DNA from: Sediminibacterium sp.
GTDB lineage: Bacteria > Bacteroidota > Bacteroidia > Chitinophagales > Chitinophagaceae
Assembly (NCBI RefSeq): GCF_019264485.1
Contig: NZ_JAHVAA010000013.1
Location: 62,001 to 126,000, forward strand
Direction: 5' to 3'
Length of the DNA stretch: 64,000 nt
Shown here: positions 19,092 to 26,763 of the stretch, one piece after another
Layout of the letters: every line of letters begins with the position of its first letter
Position numbering within the stretch: the first letter of the stretch is position 1
Notes under the pieces: generated by a model
Seen by the model: the letters and a program-made list of their open reading frames with translations, nothing else
Told to the model about the DNA's origin: nothing
Database searches by the model: none
Program-made: the position numbers and the translations under genes

Positions 19092-19099
19092 AAAATAGT

Positions 19100-19855
19100 T
19101 TATACAAAATAAGTACCGCCGTTTATATCAATTGAAGTTCCTGTTATAAATGAAGAACTATCAGATGCCAAATACAAAACCAAATCAGCTACTTCAGTTG
19201 CCTCGCCTTCCCTGCGTAAAGGTGTTGCTGCTGCCACATTTGTTCTTACTTCTGGCTTGGTAAATGTGTTGTGAAATGTAGTATTAATCATACCCGGAGA
19301 AACTGCATTTACACGGATGCCTTTAGGACCCAATTCCTTTGCAAGGCCCCTGGTAAATGTTAATACACCGCCTTTTGCAGTAGAATATGCCAGTGCTCCC
19401 GGCCCGCCGCCATCCCTTGCAGCCTGTGAAGTAAAGTTTACTATCGAACTTCCCTTAGGCATATATTGCAATACTTCTTTTGTAACGAGGTAAACCGATT
19501 TCAAGTTTACATTCATCACCGTATCCCAGAAAGATTCGTCGAGTTCAGGCATCGTTTTTCTTCCCATTAATCCACCAGCAACATTTACCAAAATATTTAT
19601 TTCGTTACCGAAAGATGCTTTGCATTGTTCTACAACTTTATTAACATCTGCGGCCTTAGTCATATCGCCTTGTGCAAGTATTGCTTTGCCACCTGCATCG
19701 GTAACCATTTTCAATGTTTCCTTTGCTAGTTCTTCACCATCAAAATAATTAATACAAACTGCTGCACCTGCTGACGCCAGTTTAAGAGAAGTGTAACGGC
19801 CAATATCACGGCCACCACCTGTTACTAATGCTACTTTACCATTTAATGTATTCAT
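19100..19855 (-). CDS. SDR-family reductase, probable DEH reductase
   Basis: 251-residue short-chain dehydrogenase. The Rossmann glycine motif TGGGRDIG (about 12-19), NVAGG, the catalytic Ser-Tyr-Lys (NFTSQAARDGGGPGALAYST then AKGG) and the PGMINT segment are present. In alginate-degrading Bacteroidetes such SDRs reduce 4-deoxy-L-erythro-5-hexoseulose uronate (DEH) to 2-keto-3-deoxygluconate with NAD(P)H. Its place between the PL6 and PL17 genes, with kdgK and eda downstream, makes this the expected DEH reductase. No signal peptide, so it is cytoplasmic. The gaps to both neighbours are about 8-10 bases. Cofactor preference cannot be judged reliably. Confidence 0.85.
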   Translation of the reverse strand: MNTLNGKVALVTGGGRDIGRYTSLKLASAGAAVCINYFDGEELAKETLKMVTDAGGKAILAQGDMTKAADVNKVVEQCKASFGNEINILVNVAGGLMGRKTMPELDESFWDTVMNVNLKSVYLVTKEVLQYMPKGSSIVNFTSQAARDGGGPGALAYSTAKGGVLTFTRGLAKELGPKGIRVNAVSPGMINTTFHNTFTKPEVRTNVAAATPLRREGEATEVADLVLYLASDSSSFITGTSIDINGGTYFV

Positions 19856-19864
19856 GTTTTTTAT

Positions 19865-22210
19865 TTATAGTTTTAATTGCCCGTCCTTAAAAAATATTGC
19901 TCCCAAGTCCTTTCCGTCATTGCCATTTTTCTTTAAAGGAGAATTTGCCTTCAATCTAAAATCACCGGTACTGATATTTTCAAACAGTGGATTTAATCGT
20001 AACATCACTTTACCAATTATATTACTGTAAAATGATTCTACTTTACCTGCCTCGTAACTGTTGCAGAAGCTGATGCTGTTTTTTGTCCAGCCATAATCTT
20101 CATACTTCACTGTTCTGCCACTTCTGCCACTGTTATTAAAAATACAGTTGGTGATAGTTGAATATTGCACACCAATCAATCTTACAACGCTGCATAGCTC
20201 CACATTCCCTACCTCATTAAATGTGCAGTGGTTCATTGTAAAGTAAGGGCCGGTAGTGCTTTCATCATTACCACCACGGTAAACATCTATTGCGCCTACT
20301 AATATTTTATTGAATACACAGTTATTAAAAATGATATACTCTGCATTGTAAATACCTTTGTCTTCTTTCTCGGCGGCAATACTTATTACTTCACCGCTGA
20401 TATTATTGAATAAGCAATTAGTGAATTGAATAGTATCTGCAAAACTTCCTTTGTTTACTTTCAAAGCATTCTTACGTCCATCAGTAATGTTTTCAAAATC
20501 ACAACCATTAACAAAAAGATTATAATGGTCAAGCATTGCAATATTGCTGGTTCTGATAAAACTTTCAGCAACAGCATTGGCTGATAATCCATTGAAACGA
20601 AGGTGGGATAAAGAAAGATTACCGCCATTTTCGATACTAAAAAACGAAAAGCCGCCCTGCTCACCGGTAAACTGAACCAATGGCCGGGAGTTTGCAGTTG
20701 CGGTACCGGTTATTACAATTTTTTTATTTATTATAATAACCTTTGAAAGCAGGTATACACCTGAACTTAATTGTAATGTATCTCCATCATTTGCCGTTGC
20801 CGCTTTTTCGTACAAAGTATTTTCGCCCGGTTCTACCTTTACCAATTTTCCTTTTGAATTAATTTTTACAGAATGTAAATTTTTATACCAGGTTGCTCCT
20901 GTATTTTCAAGCGTTGCATATAATTTAAACTTCTGCTGATTAATTTTCCATTGGCCCCTCTCTGCAACCACTTTAATTGGAGACTTGATAAAACCTGTTG
21001 GTGGATAGCCGGATATTTTTCCTGATAATTTATTTTCCTGAAATTTAAAACCGCTTATATCATCATTAATTACAAACCTTAAATCAGTTGATTGATTTAT
21101 GAAAGTATTATTACTGAATACAACATTCTCCGGCACTGCTGTTCTTTCAAAATCCTTTCCAGCGCACAATTCTACATTCCTGCATTCTAGAAATGTATTG
21201 TTTTGAATAGTTACATCTTTAACTTTATCATACCTGTTTATTGGGGAGTTGGGAACACCATTAAGGACGGTTAAAGCAGAACGGAACCTTTCACCAGCTA
21301 ACTGGTAGAAGAAATTATTTTTTATTGTATGACCTGCATTGATAATTCTTACTCCACCGGTATGTATTTTATTATTCCCAATAAAATAATTTTCCTCTAC
21401 GGTATTCCTGTTACCGTGCCTTAGTACCAATCCGCCTTCACATTCAAAAAAAGTATTACGCCGTAAAATATTATCACAGCTTTTTACTGATATAATTTCG
21501 ACTTCGCCATTACAGCGGTCAAAATAATTTTCCTCAATAATAGTTTGTGAACTGGTTCTTGAAAAAGTAGAATTACCAATGCGGATAATTTCAGCGCCGT
21601 TTGAACCGCCCTTATCTCTTGGACCAAAATAATTATGGTCAATACTGTGATGATTATTTTGGTTGAGCGTATTGTTTAATTCAACAGTTAATGTAGTACC
21701 CAGGTTTTTTTTATTGATGATGGTATTATGGTCAAACCTGTTATTTCGTCCATATAAGATTATCCAGTTTGATTCTGAAAGCCTGTCGGCGGGGTTACAG
21801 TTATCAATTACTGAATTAGTAACCCTGCAATTATTTGCCAGGTTATTTTTATCAGTCCTGAATTGTATGATAGCATTCCTGTTATTTATGTCTTTGAATA
21901 CGAAGCCATCGACAATTATAAACGATCCTGAAATTTTTAACATGGATGTTCCTGAAAAAATAACTTGCCCGGTTGTTTGTGGCAGAACCCGGATTGGTAA
22001 AGCTTCCGTGCCGGAAAATTTCAACTCAATTTGAGCATCAGTCCATACTCTATTTGCAAAGAGGATACTGTCGCCGGGCTTTACTTCTTTTTGAATGCTG
22101 TATAAATCCTGCGGAGAGTTTACAAGAAAGGACTTTGCTAATACATTATTTGTATATAATATAAAAGATAGTATTAAAAGTATAATTGAACTTTTTCTCA
22201 AAGCATGCAT
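19865..22210 (-). CDS. PL6 alginate lyase (chondroitinase-B family), two-domain form
   Basis: 781 residues with a signal peptide (about 1-26). The N-terminal right-handed parallel beta-helix contains IISVKSCDN with Lys243 and GGLVLRHGNRNTVEENYF with Arg264. The 21-residue Lys-Arg spacing equals that of the catalytic Lys/Arg pair known in PL6 alginate lyases. A second beta-helix domain from about residue 440 makes the full two-domain architecture. PL6 enzymes cleave poly-MG or poly-G/M alginate. As the first gene of the minus-strand operon it is followed directly by the reductase and PL17 genes. The spacer to the divergent LacI gene (208 bases) must hold its promoter. Confidence 0.93.
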   Translation of the reverse strand: MHALRKSSIILLILSFILYTNNVLAKSFLVNSPQDLYSIQKEVKPGDSILFANRVWTDAQIELKFSGTEALPIRVLPQTTGQVIFSGTSMLKISGSFIIVDGFVFKDINNRNAIIQFRTDKNNLANNCRVTNSVIDNCNPADRLSESNWIILYGRNNRFDHNTIINKKNLGTTLTVELNNTLNQNNHHSIDHNYFGPRDKGGSNGAEIIRIGNSTFSRTSSQTIIEENYFDRCNGEVEIISVKSCDNILRRNTFFECEGGLVLRHGNRNTVEENYFIGNNKIHTGGVRIINAGHTIKNNFFYQLAGERFRSALTVLNGVPNSPINRYDKVKDVTIQNNTFLECRNVELCAGKDFERTAVPENVVFSNNTFINQSTDLRFVINDDISGFKFQENKLSGKISGYPPTGFIKSPIKVVAERGQWKINQQKFKLYATLENTGATWYKNLHSVKINSKGKLVKVEPGENTLYEKAATANDGDTLQLSSGVYLLSKVIIINKKIVITGTATANSRPLVQFTGEQGGFSFFSIENGGNLSLSHLRFNGLSANAVAESFIRTSNIAMLDHYNLFVNGCDFENITDGRKNALKVNKGSFADTIQFTNCLFNNISGEVISIAAEKEDKGIYNAEYIIFNNCVFNKILVGAIDVYRGGNDESTTGPYFTMNHCTFNEVGNVELCSVVRLIGVQYSTITNCIFNNSGRSGRTVKYEDYGWTKNSISFCNSYEAGKVESFYSNIIGKVMLRLNPLFENISTGDFRLKANSPLKKNGNDGKDLGAIFFKDGQLKL

Positions 22211-22361
22211 CGTTAGAGATTTGAAATTGATTTATTTTTTTAAACCCCGAATAAACTAAGTGTCTGATTTTTTTCTAATAATTATTTATATTTCTTTGAT
22301 AACATTTAAGCTTATTTAATAATTAGTAGATATTATTCAAATATATTAACTGAAAACCTTT

Positions 22362-22380
22362 CCGGTAACGCTCCCGGTAA
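22362..22380. promoter_or_regulatory. Repeated CCGGTAA sites between PL6 and LacI genes, candidate operator
   Basis: CCGGTAA occurs at 22362-22368 and again at 22374-22380, twelve bases apart, in the 208-base spacer between the divergent PL6 gene and the LacI regulator. GC-containing repeats stand out in this AT-rich spacer. LacI-type regulators bind short GC-centred sites near their own genes. Assignment as the operator is inference from position and repetition. Confidence 0.35.
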
Positions 22381-22418
22381 TTTTTCGGTATTTCTTTATA
22401 ATCTGTTACTTTTATACA

Positions 22419-23432
22419 ATGGAACGATTGCTAACGATAAAAGATATTGCTATTGAACTAGGCATTTCAATATCTACTGTATCAAGAGCTTTAAGAGGAC
22501 AACCTGATGTAAATGCTGAAACCCGTAAAGCAGTTGTTGATTTGGCGGAAAAATTGGATTATCAGCCTAACAAAGCGGCGCTTAGTCTGTTGAATAAACA
22601 TACCAATACGATAGGGGTTTTGGTTCCTAATCTTGATTATTTTTTTGCTACTGCTATCAAAGGTATTGACGAAGCGGCATTAGAAGCCGGATATACCGTC
22701 ATGGTTTGCCAGTCAAACGAGTCGTATGGAAAAGAATTAATCAACACTAAGAGGCTGCTGGAAAGCCGGGTTGATGGTTTTATTATTTCGGTCAGCAGTG
22801 ATACCAAAATAGTTGACCATTTTAAAAAGATACAGGATAAAGGCATTCCAATGGTATTTTTTGACCGTGATGTTAATGAATTACAAGCTCCAAAAATATT
22901 ATTGAACAACTTTGAAGGGGGCTATATAGCAACGAAACATCTTATAAACAAAGGATATTCAAAGATTGCATTCCTGGGTGGGCCAGAAAGAATGTCCATA
23001 AGTAACCAGCGTTTTGAAGGTTATAAATCAGCCCTGAAAGAAGCTGGAATAAAATTTAATGTAAAATTTGTGGAGCATGGAGATTTTAACCAGGAGTATG
23101 CGTATGTAAATACAAATGAATTATTAAGGGCAAAACAAAAACCCGATGCCATTTTTGCTATGAGCGACAGGTTGGCTATTGGCGCCATGCAATCAATAAA
23201 AAAACATGGGCTAAGAATTCCTGATGATATTGGTTTAATTGGTTTCAATAATGAACCCATCACCAATTTACTTTCTCCATCAATAAGTACTATAGACCAG
23301 CCGGCATTTGAGATGGGAAAGACTGCTGCCAGGTTATTTATTGAAATGATGAATAACGACAGCACTGCTTCATCTGATAACATTGTATTAAAGCCGAAAT
23401 TGATTGTAAGGGAGTCAACGATGCGGAAATAA
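22419..23432 (+). CDS. LacI/GalR-family transcriptional regulator of the alginate locus
   Basis: 337 residues. The N-terminal helix-turn-helix TIKDIAIELGISISTVSRAL is a textbook LacI headpiece, followed by the hinge (LDYQPNKAALSLL) and a periplasmic-binding-protein-like effector domain (VDGFIISVSS, FFDRDV, LINKGYSKIAFLGGPE, GFNNEPITNLLSPSISTIDQ). It is divergent from the PL6 gene and is the only dedicated transcription factor of the PUL, so it is the probable controller, with DEH, KDG or a similar uronate as likely effector. Many Bacteroidetes PULs use hybrid two-component or SusR-type regulators; LacI control is less usual for this role. Effector is inferred. Confidence 0.92.
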   Translation: MERLLTIKDIAIELGISISTVSRALRGQPDVNAETRKAVVDLAEKLDYQPNKAALSLLNKHTNTIGVLVPNLDYFFATAIKGIDEAALEAGYTVMVCQSNESYGKELINTKRLLESRVDGFIISVSSDTKIVDHFKKIQDKGIPMVFFDRDVNELQAPKILLNNFEGGYIATKHLINKGYSKIAFLGGPERMSISNQRFEGYKSALKEAGIKFNVKFVEHGDFNQEYAYVNTNELLRAKQKPDAIFAMSDRLAIGAMQSIKKHGLRIPDDIGLIGFNNEPITNLLSPSISTIDQPAFEMGKTAARLFIEMMNNDSTASSDNIVLKPKLIVRESTMRK

Positions 23433-23468
23433 TTTCATAATTATAGTTAATACTTGTAACAGGATTCT

Positions 23469-24707
23469 CTATCCAATTTTACTTTCTAAAGACTTGGTTT
23501 GAAATTTTTCTCTCAAAACCTTCATGTCATCACTCACTTTTCTATCCAATATTTTAGCATAATGCTGAGTGGTCTTAATGCTTCTATGGCCAAGCATTTT
23601 GCTTACACTTTCTATTGATACACCATTTGTAAGCGTTACAGTTGTTGCAAATGTATGCCGTGCAATATGAAAAGTAAGCTCTTTAGTGATGCCACATACA
23701 TCTGCAATTTCTTTTAGATAGCTATTCATTTTTTGATTGCTTAATACAGGCAGCAAACTTTTTTCATTAATACACTGCGGATGATTTTTGTATTTATTCA
23801 AAACTTGCTCTGCCATCGGCAGTAAAGGAATATTACTTTGCGTATCTGTTTTTTGCCTACTGGTAAAAATCCATTTTTCGCCATCAATGCCCAGGCTAAT
23901 ATTATTTCGGGTTAGTTGTTTTACATCTATGTAGGCTAATCCTGTATAGCAACTGAACAAGAAAATATCCCTCACCTGGTTAAGTCTTTCAATGCTAAAT
24001 TCTTTTGCGCCGATGGCATCAATTTCATCCTGAGAAAGAAATGCTCTTACTACCTCTCTGAATTTTGATTTATAATTTACAAACGGGTCTTTATCTAACC
24101 AGTTGTTTGAAATACAAATGCGGATGATTTTGCCGAAATTCTTTACATACTTAACGGCAGAATTGTTATTGCATTTGCGGACACTGCGTAAGTAAAACTC
24201 AAATTCAGTTATAAAAGCATGGTCTACTTTTCTAATGTCAATATCAGAGATGCCAAATTTCCATTGCAGAAAATCAGTGGTATGTTTTAGTGCTGTGGTA
24301 TATCGGCACAAGGTGCCTTTTGAAAACTCTTCACCTAACAGAGCTTTGATTCTATTGTTATGGTCTTGAAAAATTGGTACCAGCATCCGGGGCTTTTCAG
24401 CTTTGCCAGTGAACTTATTTTTGATGGCTTCAGCAGTTACAATTTCTTCTGTATCCATCAGTCGCCGGTGAGCTTCATATACTTTTCCCTGGAGAGTGTC
24501 TAAATAACTATTCAAAGCTTTTACATCTTCTTTAGTACCGCTTGCTCTGCCGGCACTGGCATTCCATTTTTCCGGAAGCCATTCCCGGCCAGTGGAAACT
24601 TCAGCTCTCTGACCATGGGTTGTTATTCTTAGGTAAATAGGAATCATGCCTGAAGTGTAGGCTTTAGGCTTCTTTAAATAGAAAAGTAAACTGATACTGT
24701 TTTGCAT
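23469..24707 (-). CDS. Tyrosine site-specific recombinase (integrase 1), IntDOT-like active site
   Basis: 412 residues with an N-terminal arm-binding domain (YLRITTHGQRAEVSTGREW), a SAM-like core-binding domain and a C-terminal catalytic domain with HIARHTFATT (His-x-x-Arg), MLGHRSIKTTQHY (His and the nucleophile Tyr). The first catalytic arginine is replaced: the motif reads CYTGLAYID rather than TGLRYSD. An arginine lies exactly twelve residues before that alanine (QVRDIFLFSCYTGLA). This matches the CTnDOT integrase, which has Ser259 there and relies on Arg247. It suggests an integrative element enzyme. It is convergent with LacI, with only about 36 bases between. Confidence 0.92.
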   Translation of the reverse strand: MQNSISLLFYLKKPKAYTSGMIPIYLRITTHGQRAEVSTGREWLPEKWNASAGRASGTKEDVKALNSYLDTLQGKVYEAHRRLMDTEEIVTAEAIKNKFTGKAEKPRMLVPIFQDHNNRIKALLGEEFSKGTLCRYTTALKHTTDFLQWKFGISDIDIRKVDHAFITEFEFYLRSVRKCNNNSAVKYVKNFGKIIRICISNNWLDKDPFVNYKSKFREVVRAFLSQDEIDAIGAKEFSIERLNQVRDIFLFSCYTGLAYIDVKQLTRNNISLGIDGEKWIFTSRQKTDTQSNIPLLPMAEQVLNKYKNHPQCINEKSLLPVLSNQKMNSYLKEIADVCGITKELTFHIARHTFATTVTLTNGVSIESVSKMLGHRSIKTTQHYAKILDRKVSDDMKVLREKFQTKSLESKIG

Positions 24708-24812
24708 GGTGTGGTGACCTTTAAAAAGTTGACAAAATTAGACTTGCCACCATCAGCAAACAAGATGTTCAAATTATGAACACCTTACCAGTAAAGCATT
24801 TGAGTAAAAGCT

Positions 24813-24859
24813 GGTGAGTAAATTTTTGAAAAAAGTTTACTCACCGAATAACTCACCAG
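24813..24859. repeat. GTGAGTAAA repeats upstream of integrase 1
   Basis: GGTGAGTAAA (24813-24822) and its perfect reverse complement TTTACTCACC (24836-24845) lie 13 bases apart. A further ACTCACC follows at about 24851 and a TTGAGTAAAAG variant at about 24800. Tyrosine integrases of this kind bind short arm-type repeats near their att site; that is the likely meaning here. A second small palindrome, TTTTGGCA-TAG-TGCCAAAA, follows at 24881-24899. Confidence 0.5.
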
Positions 24860-24902
24860 AGTTTTGATTTCTAGTGAATATTTTGGCATAGTGCCAAAAC
24901 TA

Positions 24903-24936
24903 AAAAGCCTGCAAAATCAACGATTTGCAGGCTTTT
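24903..24936 (-). terminator. Rho-independent terminator hairpin next to a tRNA-like 3' end
   Basis: AAAAGCCTGCAAA (24903-24915) pairs perfectly with TTTGCAGGCTTTT (24924-24936) around an eight-base loop. Read on the minus strand it follows the tRNA-like fragment at 24959-24972 by about 22 bases and ends in a T run, as a tRNA terminator would. Confidence 0.7.
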
Positions 24937-24958
24937 GGTGAGAATTGATATTCTAAAA

Positions 24959-24972
24959 GCGGACCGGACGGG
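24959..24972 (-). other. tRNA 3'-end-like fragment, candidate attachment site
   Basis: On the minus strand the bases read CCCGTCCGGTCCGC, which looks like the 3' half of a T-stem followed by an acceptor strand, similar to Bacteroidetes tRNA-Asp 3' ends as I remember them. The sequence on its 5' side is not tRNA-like, so this is a fragment. A terminator hairpin follows on the same strand, and integrase 1 lies just beyond. Displaced tRNA 3' ends of this kind are typical attachment scars of tyrosine integrases. The tRNA identity is recalled, not tested. Confidence 0.4.
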
Positions 24973-25190
24973 TACCACCTAAAAAAATTGCAAGTGGCTC
25001 TGGTGTCTATTTGCACATGGTCTTTCACCCGGTTTTGCAATGGTACCGGTGCCAGCGGCATGATGATTTTATTACCTGGTACCCCAAAAAAAAAACGAGC
25101 TCATTCCAAAATGAACCTGCGGATTTCAATCCGTAGTGTTAAGTTGTGTGTTTTCGGCTGGAAACACCAAAAACTCTACTTTCCAGATTT
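24973..25190. other. Non-coding spacer between the two integrases
   Basis: About 218 bases with no convincing gene. GGTACC occurs three times (about 24971, 25042 and 25078), there is a run of ten A residues at about 25086, and a small perfect hairpin CGGATT-TC-AATCCG at about 25120. The composition differs from both neighbours and looks like debris from a junction. An 82-codon plus-strand frame overlaps it but resembles nothing I know. Confidence 0.4.
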
Positions 25191-26528
25191 TTATTTCACC
25201 AGCACCTTCTCTTTTGTCTCCGTAACAGTAAAATAATCGTACAGTTTAAATGCCTTCTCCCGCTTGGTAACTTTAATGTAACTAAAAAGTGTTTTTAATG
25301 AACTGTGCCCTGTATTGGTCATGATAATGTCGGGTTCAATTCCTCGTAGATACATATTGGTAGCAAATGATCTGCGGCAAACATGCGATGAAAGCAATTG
25401 ATACTTTTTATATACATCTTCTTTTACTTCGTTGCCCTTTTTATGAGTGAGTGATACCAATTCATCAAGTTCAACCTTCTCTCCTATTTTCTTCAGTTTC
25501 TCATTAAATTCATTCATCGGAATTTTTGGTAAAGCATACCCATATTTTTCCGCAACGATTTTAGCGAGATATATCAAGGCAATATCTACCTTCTCATGCA
25601 CTTTCCTTTGTGTTTTCTGAATAGCTGTTTGGATATCACCACCTACGACAACCTTTTTAAAATGATAAGGCTTTAGGGAATAAATATCGGAATACCGCAG
25701 GCCAGTATAACAACCAAATACCAATAAATCTCTTGATTCAATCAAATCAGGGTTCTCTGATAAATCAAAATTCCAGATATGCAAAATCTCTGCTTCCGTT
25801 AAATACACATGATCTACCATTTCATTCTTTTTCTTGAAATCAGAAAGATCGATAACAGGAAGGTTATCCTTTTGTCTCCTGTCATTATAAAAAACTTTCA
25901 GGTTTTTGATCTGCTTACCGATAGTGTTCATCTTAAGACCTATCTGTTTATCCGGTTTCTCAACAACATAAGTAAGATAGTATACGAACTTTTCATAGAA
26001 TTCGATGTCAAGACTTACAAAACTGATGGGGCGTTTCCAGTATTTTTCAAAATTAACCAGGTGTTTGCGCAAGGATCTATAATCCCTCACAACGTGTTCA
26101 CACACACTCCCATTTGATTCCCTATCATTAATGAATCTATCCAAGGATTGAAAAAAAGCTGTTTGCTTATTGTTTTCAACAAATAGACCTTTAATATCCT
26201 GTAAACGGTCAACCAGGTATTCAGGTGTTGGGTCAATCCGGTTATTTCGTGCATATTGAAGGATATTGGAAATTTTATTTTCAATATCTTCTATGTCCTG
26301 CGAAACTTTTTCAAAATCCGGGCAGGAACGTTTGATGGTATGTTTTTTAAAATCCCAATACAAATCGGGATCTATCCTATGCCCGGTATTAATAAAAGTT
26401 CTTTTTGTCCGGTTGTAATCATACCGAATATACACAGGTGTCAACTCTGATTTCTGCTTAAAATAATCGGGTTTGATGTAACGCTGAAATTGTCGCCTCA
26501 TAAAATTCGTGTTGCATTTGTGTTGCAT
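25191..26528 (-). CDS. Tyrosine site-specific recombinase (integrase 2)
   Basis: 445 residues. All catalytic positions are present: CYTGLRYSDIYSL (Arg I), SSHVCRRSFATN (His-x-x-Arg), NTGHSSLKT (His) and FSYIK (nucleophile Tyr). The N-terminal part (PVYIRYDYNRTKRTFINTGH) is the arm-binding domain and the middle is a SAM-like core-binding domain. The called start gives MQHKCNTNF; an alternative ATG at 26501 would give MRRQFQRYIK. The start overlaps a direct repeat of GTGTTGCATTT, possibly an integrase arm site. It is adjacent to a tRNA-Arg-like 3' fragment at 26648. It is only distantly similar to integrase 1, so the two probably come from different elements. Confidence 0.93.
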   Translation of the reverse strand: MQHKCNTNFMRRQFQRYIKPDYFKQKSELTPVYIRYDYNRTKRTFINTGHRIDPDLYWDFKKHTIKRSCPDFEKVSQDIEDIENKISNILQYARNNRIDPTPEYLVDRLQDIKGLFVENNKQTAFFQSLDRFINDRESNGSVCEHVVRDYRSLRKHLVNFEKYWKRPISFVSLDIEFYEKFVYYLTYVVEKPDKQIGLKMNTIGKQIKNLKVFYNDRRQKDNLPVIDLSDFKKKNEMVDHVYLTEAEILHIWNFDLSENPDLIESRDLLVFGCYTGLRYSDIYSLKPYHFKKVVVGGDIQTAIQKTQRKVHEKVDIALIYLAKIVAEKYGYALPKIPMNEFNEKLKKIGEKVELDELVSLTHKKGNEVKEDVYKKYQLLSSHVCRRSFATNMYLRGIEPDIIMTNTGHSSLKTLFSYIKVTKREKAFKLYDYFTVTETKEKVLVK

Positions 26529-26647
26529 TTTACGACTTTTTTAGAGAATGAGATAACAAGCGAGAGAAAAATATTTTTATAAATAATTGACTACCAATTG
26601 TAAGTATATAATGAAATAAAATAGAGTAAATTGAGATAAGATATTTA

Positions 26648-26665
26648 GAGTCCCAGCGGGATCAC
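26648..26665 (+). other. tRNA-Arg-like 3'-end fragment, candidate island attachment site
   Basis: GAGTCCCAGCGGGATCAC contains what looks like the end of a T-loop, a 3' T-stem strand and the acceptor CGGGATC plus discriminator A, which resembles Bacteroidetes tRNA-Arg genes that begin GATCCCG. No tRNA body precedes it, so this is a 3' end fragment only. A perfect terminator hairpin follows on the same strand. The integrase 2 gene starts about 120 bases away. I read it as the right-hand att copy of an integrated element lying to its left. Identity of the tRNA is from memory. Confidence 0.5.
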
Positions 26666-26672
26666 AGAAAGA

Positions 26673-26707
26673 AAGGTTACTATTTAAACATAGTAACCTT
26701 TTTTTAT
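26673..26707 (+). terminator. Rho-independent terminator after the tRNA-like fragment
   Basis: AAGGTTACTAT (26673-26683) pairs perfectly with ATAGTAACCTT (26690-26700) around the loop TTAAAC and is followed by a T run. Its position just after a tRNA-like 3' end suggests it was the terminator of that tRNA. It also separates the integrase region from the SDR gene. Confidence 0.8.
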
Positions 26708-26763
26708 GCCATTTTTTTCTTGCGGGCCTCATTACTGTATTTTTGTTTCTTAATCAACAGTAT

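Noticed and set aside
23469..26528. Two integrase genes considered as a shufflon or phase-variation switch
   Set aside because: The two proteins are only distantly related and no inverted invertible promoter is visible between them; att-type insertion explains the layout better.
26648..26665. A complete tRNA gene at the right island edge
   Set aside because: Only the 3' end resembles a tRNA; no D-arm, anticodon arm or 5' acceptor precedes it.
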